From Paraspadella gotoi (taxonomy: Eukaryota > Chaetognatha): a stretch of DNA of 64,000 nt. The stretch is taken from positions 8,849,215 to 8,913,214 of the forward strand of contig CM119268.1 of the NCBI GenBank assembly GCA_051294375.1, read 5' to 3'. The number at the start of each line of letters is the position of its first letter. Positions within the stretch are counted from its first letter, which is position 1. Made by a program: the position numbers and the translations under genes. Shown one piece after another: positions 36,701 through 48,265 of this stretch. The notes beneath the pieces are model-generated. The model ran no database searches, was not told the DNA's origin, and was given only the letters and a program-made list of their open reading frames with translations.

Positions 36701-37995
36701 TTTAGCTTTAAGATATTTTTCATGTTCTTCTTTTAGTTTTAGTAAATAAACAGCCTGCTGTTCTTTTTCCAGCAATAGTTGCTGTTCCTGTTCTTGCTTT
36801 TGTTTCTGTAATTGAGCTTCCATTTTCTGCTTGTACGATTGTAACTCTAAATCTTGCGTTTTTTGAAGTTGATTCTGCTCTGATTGTTTTAACAGTTGTT
36901 CTTTTTTCTCTCTATCTTGCTGTTCTTTTATTTGATGAAGTTGTTGCTTTTGTAACAATTGAATTTTATTCAATTCTTCTTCTTGCATTTGTTGTTTGAG
37001 TTTTAATTCTTTTTCCTGCTGCTCTTTCTTTAGTTTCAGTTCTTCTTCTTGCTTTTGTCGTTGGAGCTTGAGTTTTTCTTCTTGCTCTTTCTTTTTTCGA
37101 TGCTGTTCTTCATCTTGCTGTTGCTTTTGCCTTAATAAATTTTCTTGATGTTTTTGTAACTTTTCATTCAATTCTTTATCTTTTTGTTGCTTGTATATTT
37201 TCTGTTCCTCCAACTGCTTTTCTTTTAGGATGCGTTTCTCTTCTTCCTGACGTTGCTTTAACAGTTGTTCTTGCTGCTTTTGCAGTTCAAGCTGTTTTTG
37301 TTGTTCAAGATGCTGTTGTCGTTGAGCTTCCTTGTGATCAAGTAGTTTTTTTTGAATGAAAAAAACTTCTTCATGACATTTTTGACCTAGAAAATATTTA
37401 AATATGGATAATTTATCAAAATAATATTTTTTTTTATATTTTATTTTAATCCTTACTATCACCTCGTTTTTTTGTTGATTGAACTGGATTGTGTTTCATT
37501 ACAACCTCTTCATGACACATCTTGCTTCTTCCTAAGTCTTCATTTTGATGCTTATTATTGTTTACTGTTTTTTGCACAATATTATGGTAGGTCTGATCAG
37601 AAGATTGTTCGTTCTGATGTATCAAAACTTGTTGCTCATTGTGCTGCTGTCGCTGGATCTGGGTATTAAAGGCATAAGATGTCTCTTCGTGGCATTTCCT
37701 TGACGGACATCGAGGAGGCGTGCCTTTGAAATATTAGCTATTACTTTTTTGAGACATTAAGGAAAATATTATTACTTATTTAAAAAAAAAAAAACTTATT
37801 CAACTGTTTTAAATTTGTATATTTAACATTTGTGAATTTTAATTAGAATAATTAAGACAGGAATATATTAGAATTTGTATTTTTCTTTTTATATCAAAAG
37901 CAACTCACATCTAATATCGTGACATTTGGCGTGAATTTCTGCTGTTGGTGTTGCGCTCTGGCATCTTCCCACTTTTCGTGATGAAACGTTGGAGC
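30713..37995 (-). CDS. Large coiled-coil protein with Gln-rich and Lys/Glu-repeat exons (5' end missing)
   Basis: I do not recognise the family. Minus-strand exons with continuous phase: 37995-37909, 37723-37463, 37386-35774, 35698-35548, 35464-35384, 34986-34895, 34598-34475, 34432-33095, 32858-32764, 31842-31673, 30930-30713 (TGA). About 1,410 residues are visible. The N-terminal part has repeated KCH[DE]-type motifs (AKCHDI, RKCHEE, KMCHEE, QKCHEE), then a 537-codon Gln/Lys/Glu coiled coil. Next come a compact region with GWYYSTQLVIFRAKTWVIDPP split by phase-fitting introns, Thr-Gln motifs (TATQT, EIQTQTE, SVQTQTE), a helix VEDIVQDAVKSLLDEIVP, an array of 26-residue Glu/Arg repeats, a poly-Ala/Ser stretch, and a basic C-terminus ending KAVRKFFHV. 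Exon 34432-33095 needs two added bases to stay open. The next gene starts divergently about 530 bp away. Confidence 0.72.
33095..34432 (-). repeat. Coding 78 bp (26-aa) Glu/Arg repeat array
   Basis: About eleven copies of a unit reading RREEEERLKREEEERL plus RREAEEKERL, forming a long charged single helix or coiled coil. Two units lack one base each (near 33928 and near 33990), which breaks the frame. With both restored, the exon length becomes divisible as its flanking phases require. Confidence 0.85.
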
Positions 37996-38521
37996 CTAAA
38001 TTAAATGAAACGCCTATTTTTAAGATGTTTTAAGATATTTAGAAAAAAAAAGCTTATGTAGTATATATGTAATATAAAAAGTTATTGAGAAAATTATAGG
38101 TGGCACAGAACAATGAAAATGTACAAAAGGTTGACCGGACTTATCAATCTGATAAAATATGTTCTTGATAAAATTTTAAAAAAATATGTTCTTGATAAAA
38201 TTTAAAAAAAATAGAAGCTCGATGCTTATGTAGGTTGTTGGTGTGAATATCTGGCAAGGTGTTATGTTTCTTCATCTCTATGCCTTTTTTTATGTATATG
38301 TATCTCTCCATCTCACATTTCTCTCGCTCCCTCATTCAACACAAAAATACTTTTGAAAGCGTTAAACTTTTTTACTTAAGGAGACAATTTAGAAACTGGT
38401 GCTTCTACCTGGCAGATAAAAAGAACATTTACCATCAAAAAATAAAAATACTGCTTTTATATTTTTCCTTTTTTTATTTTGCTTATTTTTTTTTTAAGTC
38501 GCCATGAAATAAAATATAAAT
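37996..38521. promoter_or_regulatory. Divergent intergenic region between the coiled-coil and glycylase genes
   Basis: AT-rich, about 525 bp. It contains a short direct repeat with TATGTTCTTGATAAAATTT near 38158 and 38189. The missing first exon of the minus-strand gene is probably here. No TATA box could be assigned. Confidence 0.4.
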
Positions 38522-39832
38522 ATGACAGACTACTTGCAGGCTGCGCTTAAAATTGGACCAGCGCCCCTTGTGACGAGAAGGACGCCGACGACGCCGAAGC
38601 CAACGCCACCTTCGACTCCGAAGACGACGACGACAACGACGACCAAGTTCGGGTTCAACTCGACCCTGAATTCCAGTTGGATCAAAACCTACGATAAGCT
38701 GGGCATTCTGAGCAACAAGCCAACTTCTGGTCATTAAATATTTCTGGAATAATACTTTTTGATATTTATGGAGCATCCGTTTCGATGTTCATTTGTTTTT
38801 TCTTTCAGCGTCGAAGAGAGATCGAGAAACGACTCTGACGCACAGATTGACAAAGTAGGAAAGGTTTTAGGTCGTCATTCTTATAATTTGTAAAACAGTA
38901 ATTCCATCATATCGTTTTATCCGCGTTAAAGTTTTCTTTTTTCTTTCTCTCTTTAGAGCCACGACTTCCTCCGCCCCGATCGAGGATGAGGAAGATGAAG
39001 AAGACGAGGACGACAGAATCTTCGCCGTGATGAAGCAGAGGGTGGAGAAGGAGATGAGGGAGAGATCGGAGAAGGAGGAGAGGGAGAGGAAGAATCGGGG
39101 GGAGGAAATGAGGAAGAGGGAGGAGAGGATAGAGAGGGAGGAGAGAGAGAAGAGGAAAGAGAAGAGAGAAAGGGAGGAGAGGGAGAGATTCGTTCGGGAA
39201 GAGAAGGAGAGACAAAAACGACTGAGGGATATGTTGAAGGAAGACGTGAAGAAGGCGAACAGAGGTTGGAAGGATGGATGGATGGATGGATGGATGGATG
39301 GATGGATGGATGGCGTTAGAAGGATCTAATGTTGACAATTTGGTTCGTTTTTAGTCTTTATTCAATCCTAACCAAGATGCATCCCATGCCAACTAATATT
39401 TCACATGTTTTAAGAATTATCCACAACACTGCAATATGCAAATGATATTGAAGAAAATTTCATTCAGGAGTTAATCTTCCATAATTGCTAGATGGAATTC
39501 AGACTTTCATTTTCATAGAGAAAGAAACCAAAGGCGAGAACGGCGACGACGAAGGTAAGACTAAAACTACAATAGCGGCGACTACGAAATCGAAGAAGCG
39601 ACGGCGAAGAGCGACGGAGGGCGTGGCTAAAGTTTTCGCCGTCGAAGCCAAAGAAGACGAGAGCCGAATAGACGCCGATGAGGACGACGACGACGCCGGG
39701 GACGACGACGACGGAAACGACGATGGCGATAAAGACGATGGAAATGTCGATGACGAGTTCGTGACGAAGATCTTGTCGACTCGATCTCCGAGACTCTCGA
39801 ATTGACGTCTCTCTCTCTCTCTCTCTCTCTTC

Positions 39833-39900
<68 letters not shown>

Positions 39901-42900
39901 GCAGCACCAAGGAAAAAGCCGACAACGACGCCGTTGACGACGCCGACGCCGATAACGACAACAACAACAACGCCCAGTCGGAGCCGCTGCCTTCATTGAA
40001 CTCGGTCAACATCGACTACACGACTCACGTTCAACGATTGCGTCGCGCCAAGGAGATCGTCAAACTGGTGAGCGTCGTCGTCTCGTGAAATTGCAAACTT
40101 GACCTGGGAATGTCATTGGCTTCTCGTTTAACGACAGATGGGATACACTTGTCATAACCAAAATCTCAGTCCAGTCAGCCTCTGAATATTCTGATTAGGA
40201 AGAAATGAATGAAGGATATTGTGTGGACGAACAACGACAACACGCAACCTCGGTCAAACCATTGACCTTACTTCAACCTTGCTTTCTCTTTACGGTCAAA
40301 CTTCTGACCTTGTAAATACCATTGTTATAGACTTAACATCTGAGTTTTTGACTGTTATTGTTATTAACTTGTTGCGTCCACAATTGCTCCTTTTACCGCA
40401 TTTTGCGATAGAAATCGCATTATCATCCGGGTTTCTGGTTTTCCTCAAATCATTTTCTCCGTCACTCCACAATCCCTGATTTCCACTTCTTCGCTTTTCC
40501 AGACCACTCCACCAGGTCTTTCTCCTACGAGTTTATCTCCCAGCTCCCCTATTATCCGCACCACTCCACCGTCCACACCCGTAACCATTTTAAACCTTAG
40601 CACACTCTCCTTCCCGAGGCGGCCGAGTCCAACTCCGTTTTCCTTCTCGGCGGCAACGGTTGCTTCTTCGTCCGCGAGTCGATGCGACGACGAGGTTGGG
40701 TGGAGAAGGTGACGCTGAAGGCCGAGTGGGACGACGTGCAGAAGCAGGTGGAAGCATGCCTCAGCGTCGAGTCCTTCTACGGTCCCCAACGTTTCGTCCA
40801 CCGGCGCCATCTCTTTCAAAACGCTCTGCATTCGGAAGCGCCTGCGACGACGCCGACGACGCCGTCTCCGACGCCGCCTCAAAGTCCGCGACCGTCGATG
40901 GTGGGCGCCATCTCGTCCTCCTTGGCCGGCGTCAAGTTGAACAACGCCTACAGACAGCGCCACCTGGGTCTCGTTCGTCAGCTGTACCGCACCGAGGTGG
41001 CGGAGATGACCAATTTGGTGCGAAGTTACGTGCCCAACTTTTTTTGGACGTCGGGGCGGAGTCAAGCGATGTACCAGTTGCTAGACTCGAGGTGCTCGAG
41101 CCGAATTTATTTGAGATAATCACAGACTCTCCTAAATTCATTTTTTTGTTTCTCCCGCCAGATAATGTTAGGAAAATTTATGAAAAGGTTTATGTCGTTA
41201 AACATTTTTAAAACCGGTGTCCCTCACAATAAAAATAACTAATTGACCCACGCATCTGCACACCCTTTAAGACCGGACATCGTCTGGAACCACTTCGCCT
41301 CGAGCGGCGGATCCTTCACGACTAAGGAAGGTCTCTGCAGCATCATGAGGGACATCAACTGGAGGTTGGACTTTGACAAGGACGAGATCGTGCCCAGAGT
41401 CTATCGACTCTCAAAGTTCGACGATAAACTGGACTTCATCATTGACTTTAAGGTAGCTCATGCATTAGCTGATGCCGCATTTGCTTTAAAGGGACATCAT
41501 AAAATTTCAAGAGCAATTTGCGTCGATTAATGATTTATTGTAAAATATTATGGATAAAATCATGACCAAAGCCTCGACTCGGTTTAAAGGTAACGGCCTG
41601 CGCCAATCTCCTCAAACATATCGTGGAGAATTACCCTGTGGAAGAGGATCTAGTGACCCCGAGCGGCGGAGCGGCGCAGAAAAGGGCGGACCCGTCGAAC
41701 GAGGCGATCATGTCCGTAGCGGAAAGGGCTCTGATCATTCAGTGGCAAGGCGACCGAAAGACCGTCAACTCTTTCGGCCTCGGATCCGGCGACGATCCCG
41801 CTCGCGCCGTTCTCAACGTCAACAACAACAACAACAACAACGCCGTCGACGACGTCGGCGCCTGCGAGGGAGTCTCGTTTACGCCGACGGCGACCGAAGC
41901 CGTCCCCGGAGCCGGGCGACGCCGCCTCGTCCGGAAACGCGCCCGGAGTCGGCCGACGATCCGGACTCATCATTGGGGAACGAAACACTTAAAGGCGGAC
42001 TCGGCAGAGGATCGCCCTCCGTCGCTTCCTCTTCCTCCCTCTCCTTCTCCCTCTCCTCCTCCTCCTCCTCATTCTCCTCTTCCTCCATCGCGGAGGAGGA
42101 AGTGGAGGAAGAGGATCATTTCGAGGAGGACGGAGGAGTCGGGGCGGTTGAGGAGGGAAAGGGGCGCGGCCGAGACAAGGTTGAATTTAAATTTTCAAAT
42201 TTTTAATTTTTTTTTTAAATTTTTAAATATTTTAATCTTGAATAAACTGAAATAAACAATTAGAAAGAACAAGTTTGTCATAAAAAAATTGACGAAATGG
42301 TAGAAAAACCCAAATTAAAAAGAACCGTTTCCTCTTCGCAACAGAGCCACCGACTCGGCGCCGGACGAGGATTCCGCCGACCTCGTCGTCCTCACTCCGC
42401 CGAGATTTTCCGGCTTCGGTCACCCTCGGAGCTTCGCCGGATTATCGGGCGTGGCCAATCCCGCCATCACTTACAACGACTGCGTCGCCATCGGCGGCGG
42501 ATTTTTCGTCGGCGGCGTCGGCGTTGGCGGCAGTGAAGGGGGAATATTCAACAGGTGGGCTAAGTCTCAAGCTCGAGGTTTGAACGTATAAGACTCCACG
42601 TATTACTTAAATAAAAAAATCAAAACTAATGAGACAAAGAACTCTTTACATCGGCGCAGAAACACCAACGCTCAACCGCCGAGCCTGGTCGTCTTCGCCA
42701 CGCCGCCTTCAACCGCTTCGACGGCAAAGACGACGCAACACCCGTCCCCACCGCCGTCAACTCCCCCGGCGACGCCTCTGCTGGGCATCAGCGGCGTCTC
42801 CACGACGACGGGAGTGTTTACGGCTCCGCTGTCGCAGAGGATCGTCGAGTTGGCCTGCATCCAGTTGGAGACATTGTTGTCGCATCGAAACCACGAGGAC

Positions 42901-44074
42901 ATCGATAAGACGCAGATTCTGCCTGACGTCACTGGTAGGCGGTTGGGATGGATGCAATGGATGTGTTATCGTAAAGGAGGATTATCGTCAATGTCATCCT
43001 CAATGGTTGACTGAATGATGACTAAATACTCCCAGTAACAATCTATCGTTTTCCCCACTCGAAGGCGCCATCGCGGAACGAGCCTGGCCCCGCCTTTTGA
43101 AGTACATTCAGGTTCCCAAGTTTATCATTATTAAAGTTATCGTCAAATCATCGTCATTATCATTTTTTTTATATTCAGGACATAACCTCCGGGACGCGAA
43201 CGCTAGACCTGACGCCCGACTCGATCCTGCGCTGCCGAGTGATGCTTCAAGCGGTTCGTCCGCTGATGAAGCAGCAACACGTCGACGGAACCAAAAACAT
43301 GTGGATCCTCAAACCGCCGAGTTCGTCGAGAGGTCGGGGGATCGTCATCTCTCAGGTTGGGTCGTTTGTTGTGGTCAAGTTGATCGTCGTCGTCTGCGTC
43401 GTCGTTTTTATCAGTAATTAAATGTTATACATTTTATATCGACTGGCTTATTCTCTTTTTATGGCAAAGCTGGATCTTGCTTTTTCCTTGACTCGAAGCT
43501 ATCCCGACTTAATTTTACGTCTTCAGAATCTGGACGAAATCTTGAAAGTATCTTCATCGAGCCGAGTCGTTTGTCAAAAGTACATCGAGCGGCCAATGAC
43601 CATCTACGATACCAAATTCGACATCAGGCAATGGTGAGTCGCGTTTTCAACTGAAAAAAGATTGGCAAGGATCGCCAACGACAAAAGCAATGTGGCTCAA
43701 GGTTTTTGATTACGTCCTGGAATCCGTTGACGCTTTGGTGGTACAACGATTGCTACGTTAGATTCTCCTCGCAAATTTTCGACCTGAAAAACTTCGACGA
43801 ATCGATTCATTTGACGAACAACGCCATTCAGGTGCCAACGAGGAAGTAGAAATAATAACAAAAGGACCGCAGAGGTTTATTTTTCTCCGCAGTAGGCGTA
43901 GATGTAGCTTCGACATTTAAATGTTTTCTCTTGTCACCCGAAAGGCCAACTACAAGAACCATCGCCACAGATCATCTCTCCTTCCGGAAGAAAACATGTG
44001 GGACGCCGCGACTTTCGCCCAGTTTTGTAAAAGTCAGTCGAGTTTGTAAACGTTCGTATTAATTTTGATAAGAG

Positions 44075-44116
<42 letters not shown>

Positions 44117-44865
44117 TCCTATCGTTTTTAGCCAAAGCCGACGGCGTGGACGTTTTCAGGACAATCACGGTTCCCAAAATGAAGGTGAGGCGGGTTTTAG
44201 GGTAAGGTATTCTCGATAATCGAGGCTCGTTGATACCTTTTATATTTTACTCGAGAAACACATCACGGGCGTGATGACCTGCGCCACGGAATTCATGGTG
44301 AATCGGCACAATTCTTTCGAACTTTACGGAGCGGATTACATGGTGGACGCCTGGTTCCATCCTTGGCTTTTAGAGGCGAGAAAACGTGGAATAATTATTA
44401 TGTTACCCGTCATTCATGTCAATCAATGACTTTTTCAACCAATCTACCCATCATTGATTTAATTAGTATACTGATTGACAAATTATTATTCAGTAAATCA
44501 AATCAAATGAATCAAATCAATTAAATCAGTGGAATCAATAAAATCACAGGTGAACGCTTCTCCCGCGTTGGGAGGGACAACGAAAGTGACGAAGCGGTTG
44601 TGTCGCGCGGTGATCGAAGATGCGATGAAGGTCGTGTTGGATCGAAAGAAGAATCCAGAGGCGGACACGGGGAAGTTCGAGTTGGTCTACCAGGTGAGAC
44701 GTGGGAGGAAAAAAAAAAAGAAAGAGAGAGGGAGAAGGAAAGAAATAAATAAAGATATTAAAAGGGATATAAGAAAGAAAGTAAAACGAAAAAAAGAAAC
44801 AAAGAAACATAGAAAGATAGTAAGATAAAAGAAAGAAAGAAAGAAAGAAAGAAGAAAGAAAGAAA

Positions 44866-44902
<37 letters not shown>

Positions 44903-45907
44903 AAAAAAAAAGTAAAAAAGTAAAAAAGTAAAAAAGAAAAAAGAAAAAAGAAAAAAGAAAAAAAGAAAAAAAAAGAAAAAGAAAAAAAAAAGAAAAAAGA
45001 AAAAAGAAAAAAGAAAGAAGAAAAAAGAAAGAAAAATAAAAAAAACCAGAAAAAAAACTAGTTATCAGTCAGTAAAGTCTGTTAATCAATTTAAAAATAC
45101 TCATTTTTAAACCCTTTCAGGAAAAAAACGTGAACATGAACAAAGATATGAACAGTTCTGCATTACTGAAGGTATGACTCCGAGGTTCAAATTGTCATTT
45201 ATACTTCCTCATCAGTACGTACAAGTCGCACTCCGTACGCTGAAATGACCAAATGAAATTCATTCAATCTTTCTCGACTCGAGGTGAGCGGAACGACCAT
45301 TCCTCGACCCTCGAGTTCCAATCACGAATTGATCGAAGAAAGAAAATATAAAAAGCTCGCGCCTTGGAGACCCTGAGACCTCGAGACCTTAAGGCCCCAG
45401 TTCCTCGAAACCTTGAGGCGGAATGACTCGTCTCGAATTGATCTTCGGTCAAGCATTTAGTTGCAGACGTCATGACTTTATATCATACTCAATTATAAAA
45501 ATGAATAGAAATGAACGAGATTATATTAACTGTCTTTTATCCACGGAATGCTGCAAAGTGCAGAGGCTTAAACTTCAAGCAAGTTCGTAGTCGAAAAAAT
45601 ATTTCAACTTGCCCCTCAAGAAAGAAGTTGACATATATCATAATGATGTTTTTCTTGACCGCTTGACTTACCCATATCTGGATGAGAGGATGAGACGGAG
45701 GAAGAGAAAGAAGAGGAGGAGGATGAGGCTGCTGCAAAGGTCGCCGACCCCGCTGACGAAATGGAGGACGAAGGCCTGCGCAAGAAAACAAAGCAGCGTC
45801 AGAGAAGCGGTTCGAGATCCCAGCAGCAGCTGGGAGACGGTCTTACATTTTGGCGAGGGGTTGGGGAAGATCGAGTTGCTGCACTGTGGATGGATTCACG
45901 ATTTTGA
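38522..45907 (+). CDS. TTLL3: TTLL3/TTLL8-type tubulin glycylase
   Basis: Members add glycine to glutamate side chains of tubulin, mainly in cilia, using an ATP-grasp fold. Exons: 38522-38729, 38809-38854, 38957-39264, 39519-~39800, 39905-40067, 40601-41091, 41272-41452, 41590-42179, 42345-42554, 42660-42934, 43065-43111, 43179-43355, 43527-43633, 43702-43831, 43945-44032, 44132-44184, 44256-44375, 44550-44693, 45121-45171, 45689-45907 (TGA). Family motifs in order: [139 protein letters not shown]. The NSFELYGAD string is typical of the glycylase branch. The start ATG gives [13 protein letters not shown]. The acidic N-terminus and a large insertion at 41590-42860 are unusual. The end of the fourth exon is unresolved. 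TTLL3 versus TTLL8 cannot be decided. Confidence 0.88.
39265..39315. repeat. (ATGG)n microsatellite
   Basis: ATGG repeat starting right after the donor of glycylase exon 3. Confidence 0.92.
39519..39800 (+). other. Glycylase exon 4, acidic, uncertain 3' boundary
   Basis: Begins [10 protein letters not shown] and runs into Asp-rich sequence ([20 protein letters not shown]). The next exon needs a phase-2 junction. A one-base shift near 39765 would give [13 protein letters not shown], ending at an AC|GTCTCT donor with the right phase. Without a shift the frame meets TGA at 39803-39805. Confidence 0.5.
39808..39900. repeat. (CT)n microsatellite
   Basis: Runs directly into the acceptor CCCGCAG at 39904, so it doubles as the polypyrimidine tract of this intron. 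Confidence 0.95.
41590..42860 (+). other. Low-complexity insertion in the glycylase
   Basis: Between [16 protein letters not shown] and [15 protein letters not shown], which are near neighbours in the family, three exons add about 300 residues. They include an Asn run (41821-41840), Pro/Ser/Arg-rich sequence, a Gly-rich block ([14 protein letters not shown]) and Thr/Pro-rich sequence. Phases fit through 41590-42179, 42345-42554 and 42660-42934. Confidence 0.7.
44080..44118. repeat. (TTA)n microsatellite
   Basis: ATT/TTA repeat just before the acceptor of the exon at 44132. Confidence 0.92.
44376..44549 (+). other. GC-AG intron in the glycylase gene
   Basis: Donor GAG|GCGAGA and acceptor CACAG|GTG. 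Splicing here restores PWLLEVNASPAL, the conserved metal-binding block. No GT donor nearby gives a comparable junction. Confidence 0.8.
44820..45055. repeat. (GAAA)n / poly-A-rich tract
   Basis: About 230 bp of GAAA and AAAAAG repeats in the intron before exon 45121. Confidence 0.95.
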
Positions 45908-46069
45908 TGTCTACTCCGAAAGCAGAATCCTGAAGGAGGGAAGAATGGTCATCAAAACATCATTTGCATACAGCAAAATTAGTTGTGAGGCATGTCAGGG
46001 TTTAAATTAATCCTGAACAAAAAATTTTTTTTGATTTGTGCAATTATTTTTATATCGAAACAAACTAAC
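45908..46069. other. Short spacer between convergent exons
   Basis: AT-rich. No AATAAA signal stands out for either gene. Confidence 0.4.
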
Positions 46070-46577
46070 TTTGATCGCGGATCCGCCGGCCGAACTCGTC
46101 GGGGACATCAAACGCGGCGGCGGGAGACTGCGGTATCGATGGTGAAGGGAAGACGGCGTCGCCGATGACGCCGCCGCCGCAGACGAGGCTGCCGCTGCTG
46201 ACGCCGAAAACGCTGAAGAATTCGACGAAGACGCCGCCGCCGCGGAGAACGCCGACGAGGACGCCGAGTAAGATGACGCCGACGTCGCCGCGAAAGACGA
46301 CGACGCCGAAAATGCGACGAATGGGCGTGGCGCGTCGAGGGCGAAGTCACGCGGCGGATCGAGTCGACCCTCGACTCGTCCGCCTTCGTCGAAGCCGCGG
46401 ATGGAAGGGATCGTCGACGGGTTCACGACGCGGATGTCCACCGAGAAACCGGCGTCCTGGGAGGAGAAAAGGGGGGGAGGGAAGGGGATTAGTGGGTGAT
46501 GGGAAAGGATGCAATGATTGCATCTGATTAGGGAATGGGGGCGAGAGAATGTTAAGAAGCTAAAGGTCTAAAAAAGG

Positions 46578-46619
<42 letters not shown>

Positions 46620-46644
46620 AGAAGAGAGAGAGAGGAGAGGAGAA

Positions 46645-46677
<33 letters not shown>

Positions 46678-46842
46678 GAATCAATTAAAAGAATCAGAGG
46701 AAAGAAATCGGGGTTTTTTGTTTCTTTTTTTATTTGGGTTAAGCGCGTGGAAAGCGAATGAGGAGGAAATGAGATGAGATAAAATAAGGGTGAGGAAAAG
46801 AAAGAGAAAGAATGAGGGCCGGGGCCTAGAAGAGGGAGGGAA

Positions 46843-46892
<50 letters not shown>

Positions 46893-46897
46893 TGAAG

Positions 46898-46952
<55 letters not shown>

Positions 46953-47396
46953 GATTGACTTTTGAGATAGATCAATAACGGGACCTGAAATTATGACAAT
47001 AATACAAAAACACGTATTGAAAACGCAAGGAAATTGAGTTAGTAGTTATAGCAAGTATTAGTATGTGATGTTAGGGAAAAAGATTTTTAAAAACAGATTA
47101 TATAATATATATTATATAAACGTTTAAGGGAGGAGAAAATACAATTTAAAGGACATGAGTAAAGCAGAAAAAGGAAGAAAAAGAAAGAACAAACCGACAG
47201 AGAAAATCTACAAGTATGAAAGAAAATAAAATTATGAGATTTATTTTCCGTGATCCTCATTTCTGACCGCGTTGGAAGCGGACGAGGGATTCGGGGACAC
47301 GAGGCGCGGAGGCGGAAGAGACTTGAATCTGTGCAGCGGTGATGGTGAAGAGTTGGGCTCCGAAGCGGACGACATAGTTGGAAGGTTTTGATGGTG
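46070..47396 (-). CDS. Two exons of an unidentified Ser/Ala-rich protein with a duplicated LPPPRL motif
   Basis: Minus-strand exons 47396-47268 (43 codons) and 46456-46070 (129 codons) both begin and end in phase 0 and could splice together. The first has acceptor CAACAG and donor GCG|GTCAGA; the second has acceptor TCCCAG and donor AAA|GTTAGT. They end alike: LHRFKSLPPPRLVSPNPSSA and LHHRYRSLPPPRLMSPTSSA, with conservative changes (R/K, Y/F, M/V) that favour this frame over the others, which are also open. The second exon starts DAGFSVDIRVVNPSTIPSI and then becomes Ser/Ala-rich. A possible further 5' exon at 47593-47542 (VDNEVDVYRWIFNATPSG) has an incompatible phase. The next downstream exon would have to lie inside or beyond the glycylase gene and was not found. 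Function unknown. Confidence 0.45.
46580..46685. repeat. (GA)n microsatellite
   Basis: Imperfect GA repeat in the intron between the two LPPPRL exons. A second GA tract lies at 46848-46950. Confidence 0.93.
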
Positions 47397-47689
47397 CTGT
47401 TGTCGTTGATGAAGAAGACGAAAGAAATACGAGAATCCTTGCGTCAAACTCTACTTTCTAATTTTTTTCTAAAAATCGCGAGCGCCGCGATCCTAGCGGC
47501 AACGAATTTTAACGCGCGATTGGAATTCGTCACGAGCTCACCCCGATGGCGTCGCGTTAAAGATCCAACGGTAAACGTCAACTTCGTTGTCAACTACAGT
47601 GAGACGCGATTAACCCGAAGACGCCGCCCTCGTTTTGATGTTGCGACGTGTCGACGAGGCCATGCTGTAGGTCGATAAATTATATGATC

Positions 47690-47763
47690 GTTATTCATTT
47701 ATTTATTTAATTTATTTAATTATTTAATTTATTTATTTAATTTATATAATTTATTTAATTTAC

Positions 47764-47798
<35 letters not shown>

Positions 47799-47805
47799 TT
47801 TTTTT
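47690..47805. repeat. (ATTT)n microsatellite
   Basis: TTTA/ATTT tetranucleotide repeat. Confidence 0.93.
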
Positions 47806-48235
47806 TATGATGGGTTTTCAGCATTCATCTTTTCCCCATCTGAAAGCAAATTCGTTTTACAGTTACGACACCATTTATCGTTGTTATATTTTTTTAAACG
47901 ATGACATTATTCTTTTTTTTCGTTTCGATAAAATTCATATTTTTCATTCGATGGTCCAATAAAATCCCGAGTTACCTTTTTGTACGAATTAGAGGAAAGA
48001 GAACAAAATCCTTACGGACGCATTTCCGTGTTCCTGTAAAGCGGGAAGAAAAAAAAATGATTGCGATTTTCTAAAAAAAAATTTGCAAAATTAGTATAAA
48101 AAACTAAATGAGAAAAGAGTCGAAACGTTAAGCAATATCGCAATATGGCCAACGGCCTAATTTCCTTCGCGTTAAGACGACGGTCTTGATTTGTTTATGT
48201 CGTTTCGAAGAAGTATTAAAAAAAGGTTGACGAAC

Positions 48236-48265
48236 GGACGGACGGACGGGCGGACGGGCGGACGG
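48236..48265. repeat. GACG[GG]-type short tandem repeat
   Basis: GGAC-based tetranucleotide run in a locally GC-rich stretch (48150-48560), which also contains a C homopolymer near 48488-48500. Confidence 0.8.

Noticed and set aside
40500-40600. Open stretch reading [17 protein letters not shown] before a TAG at 40598
   Set aside because: First taken as a stop inside the glycylase. Placing the acceptor at CCTTAG (40600) joins RAKEIVKL to HTLLPEAAE in phase 0 as the family predicts, so this stretch is intron.
47542-47593. Minus-strand exon candidate VDNEVDVYRWIFNATPSG, reminiscent of an immunoglobulin-type strand
   Set aside because: Splice signals are present, but its exit phase does not fit the next exon and it is too short to assign a domain.
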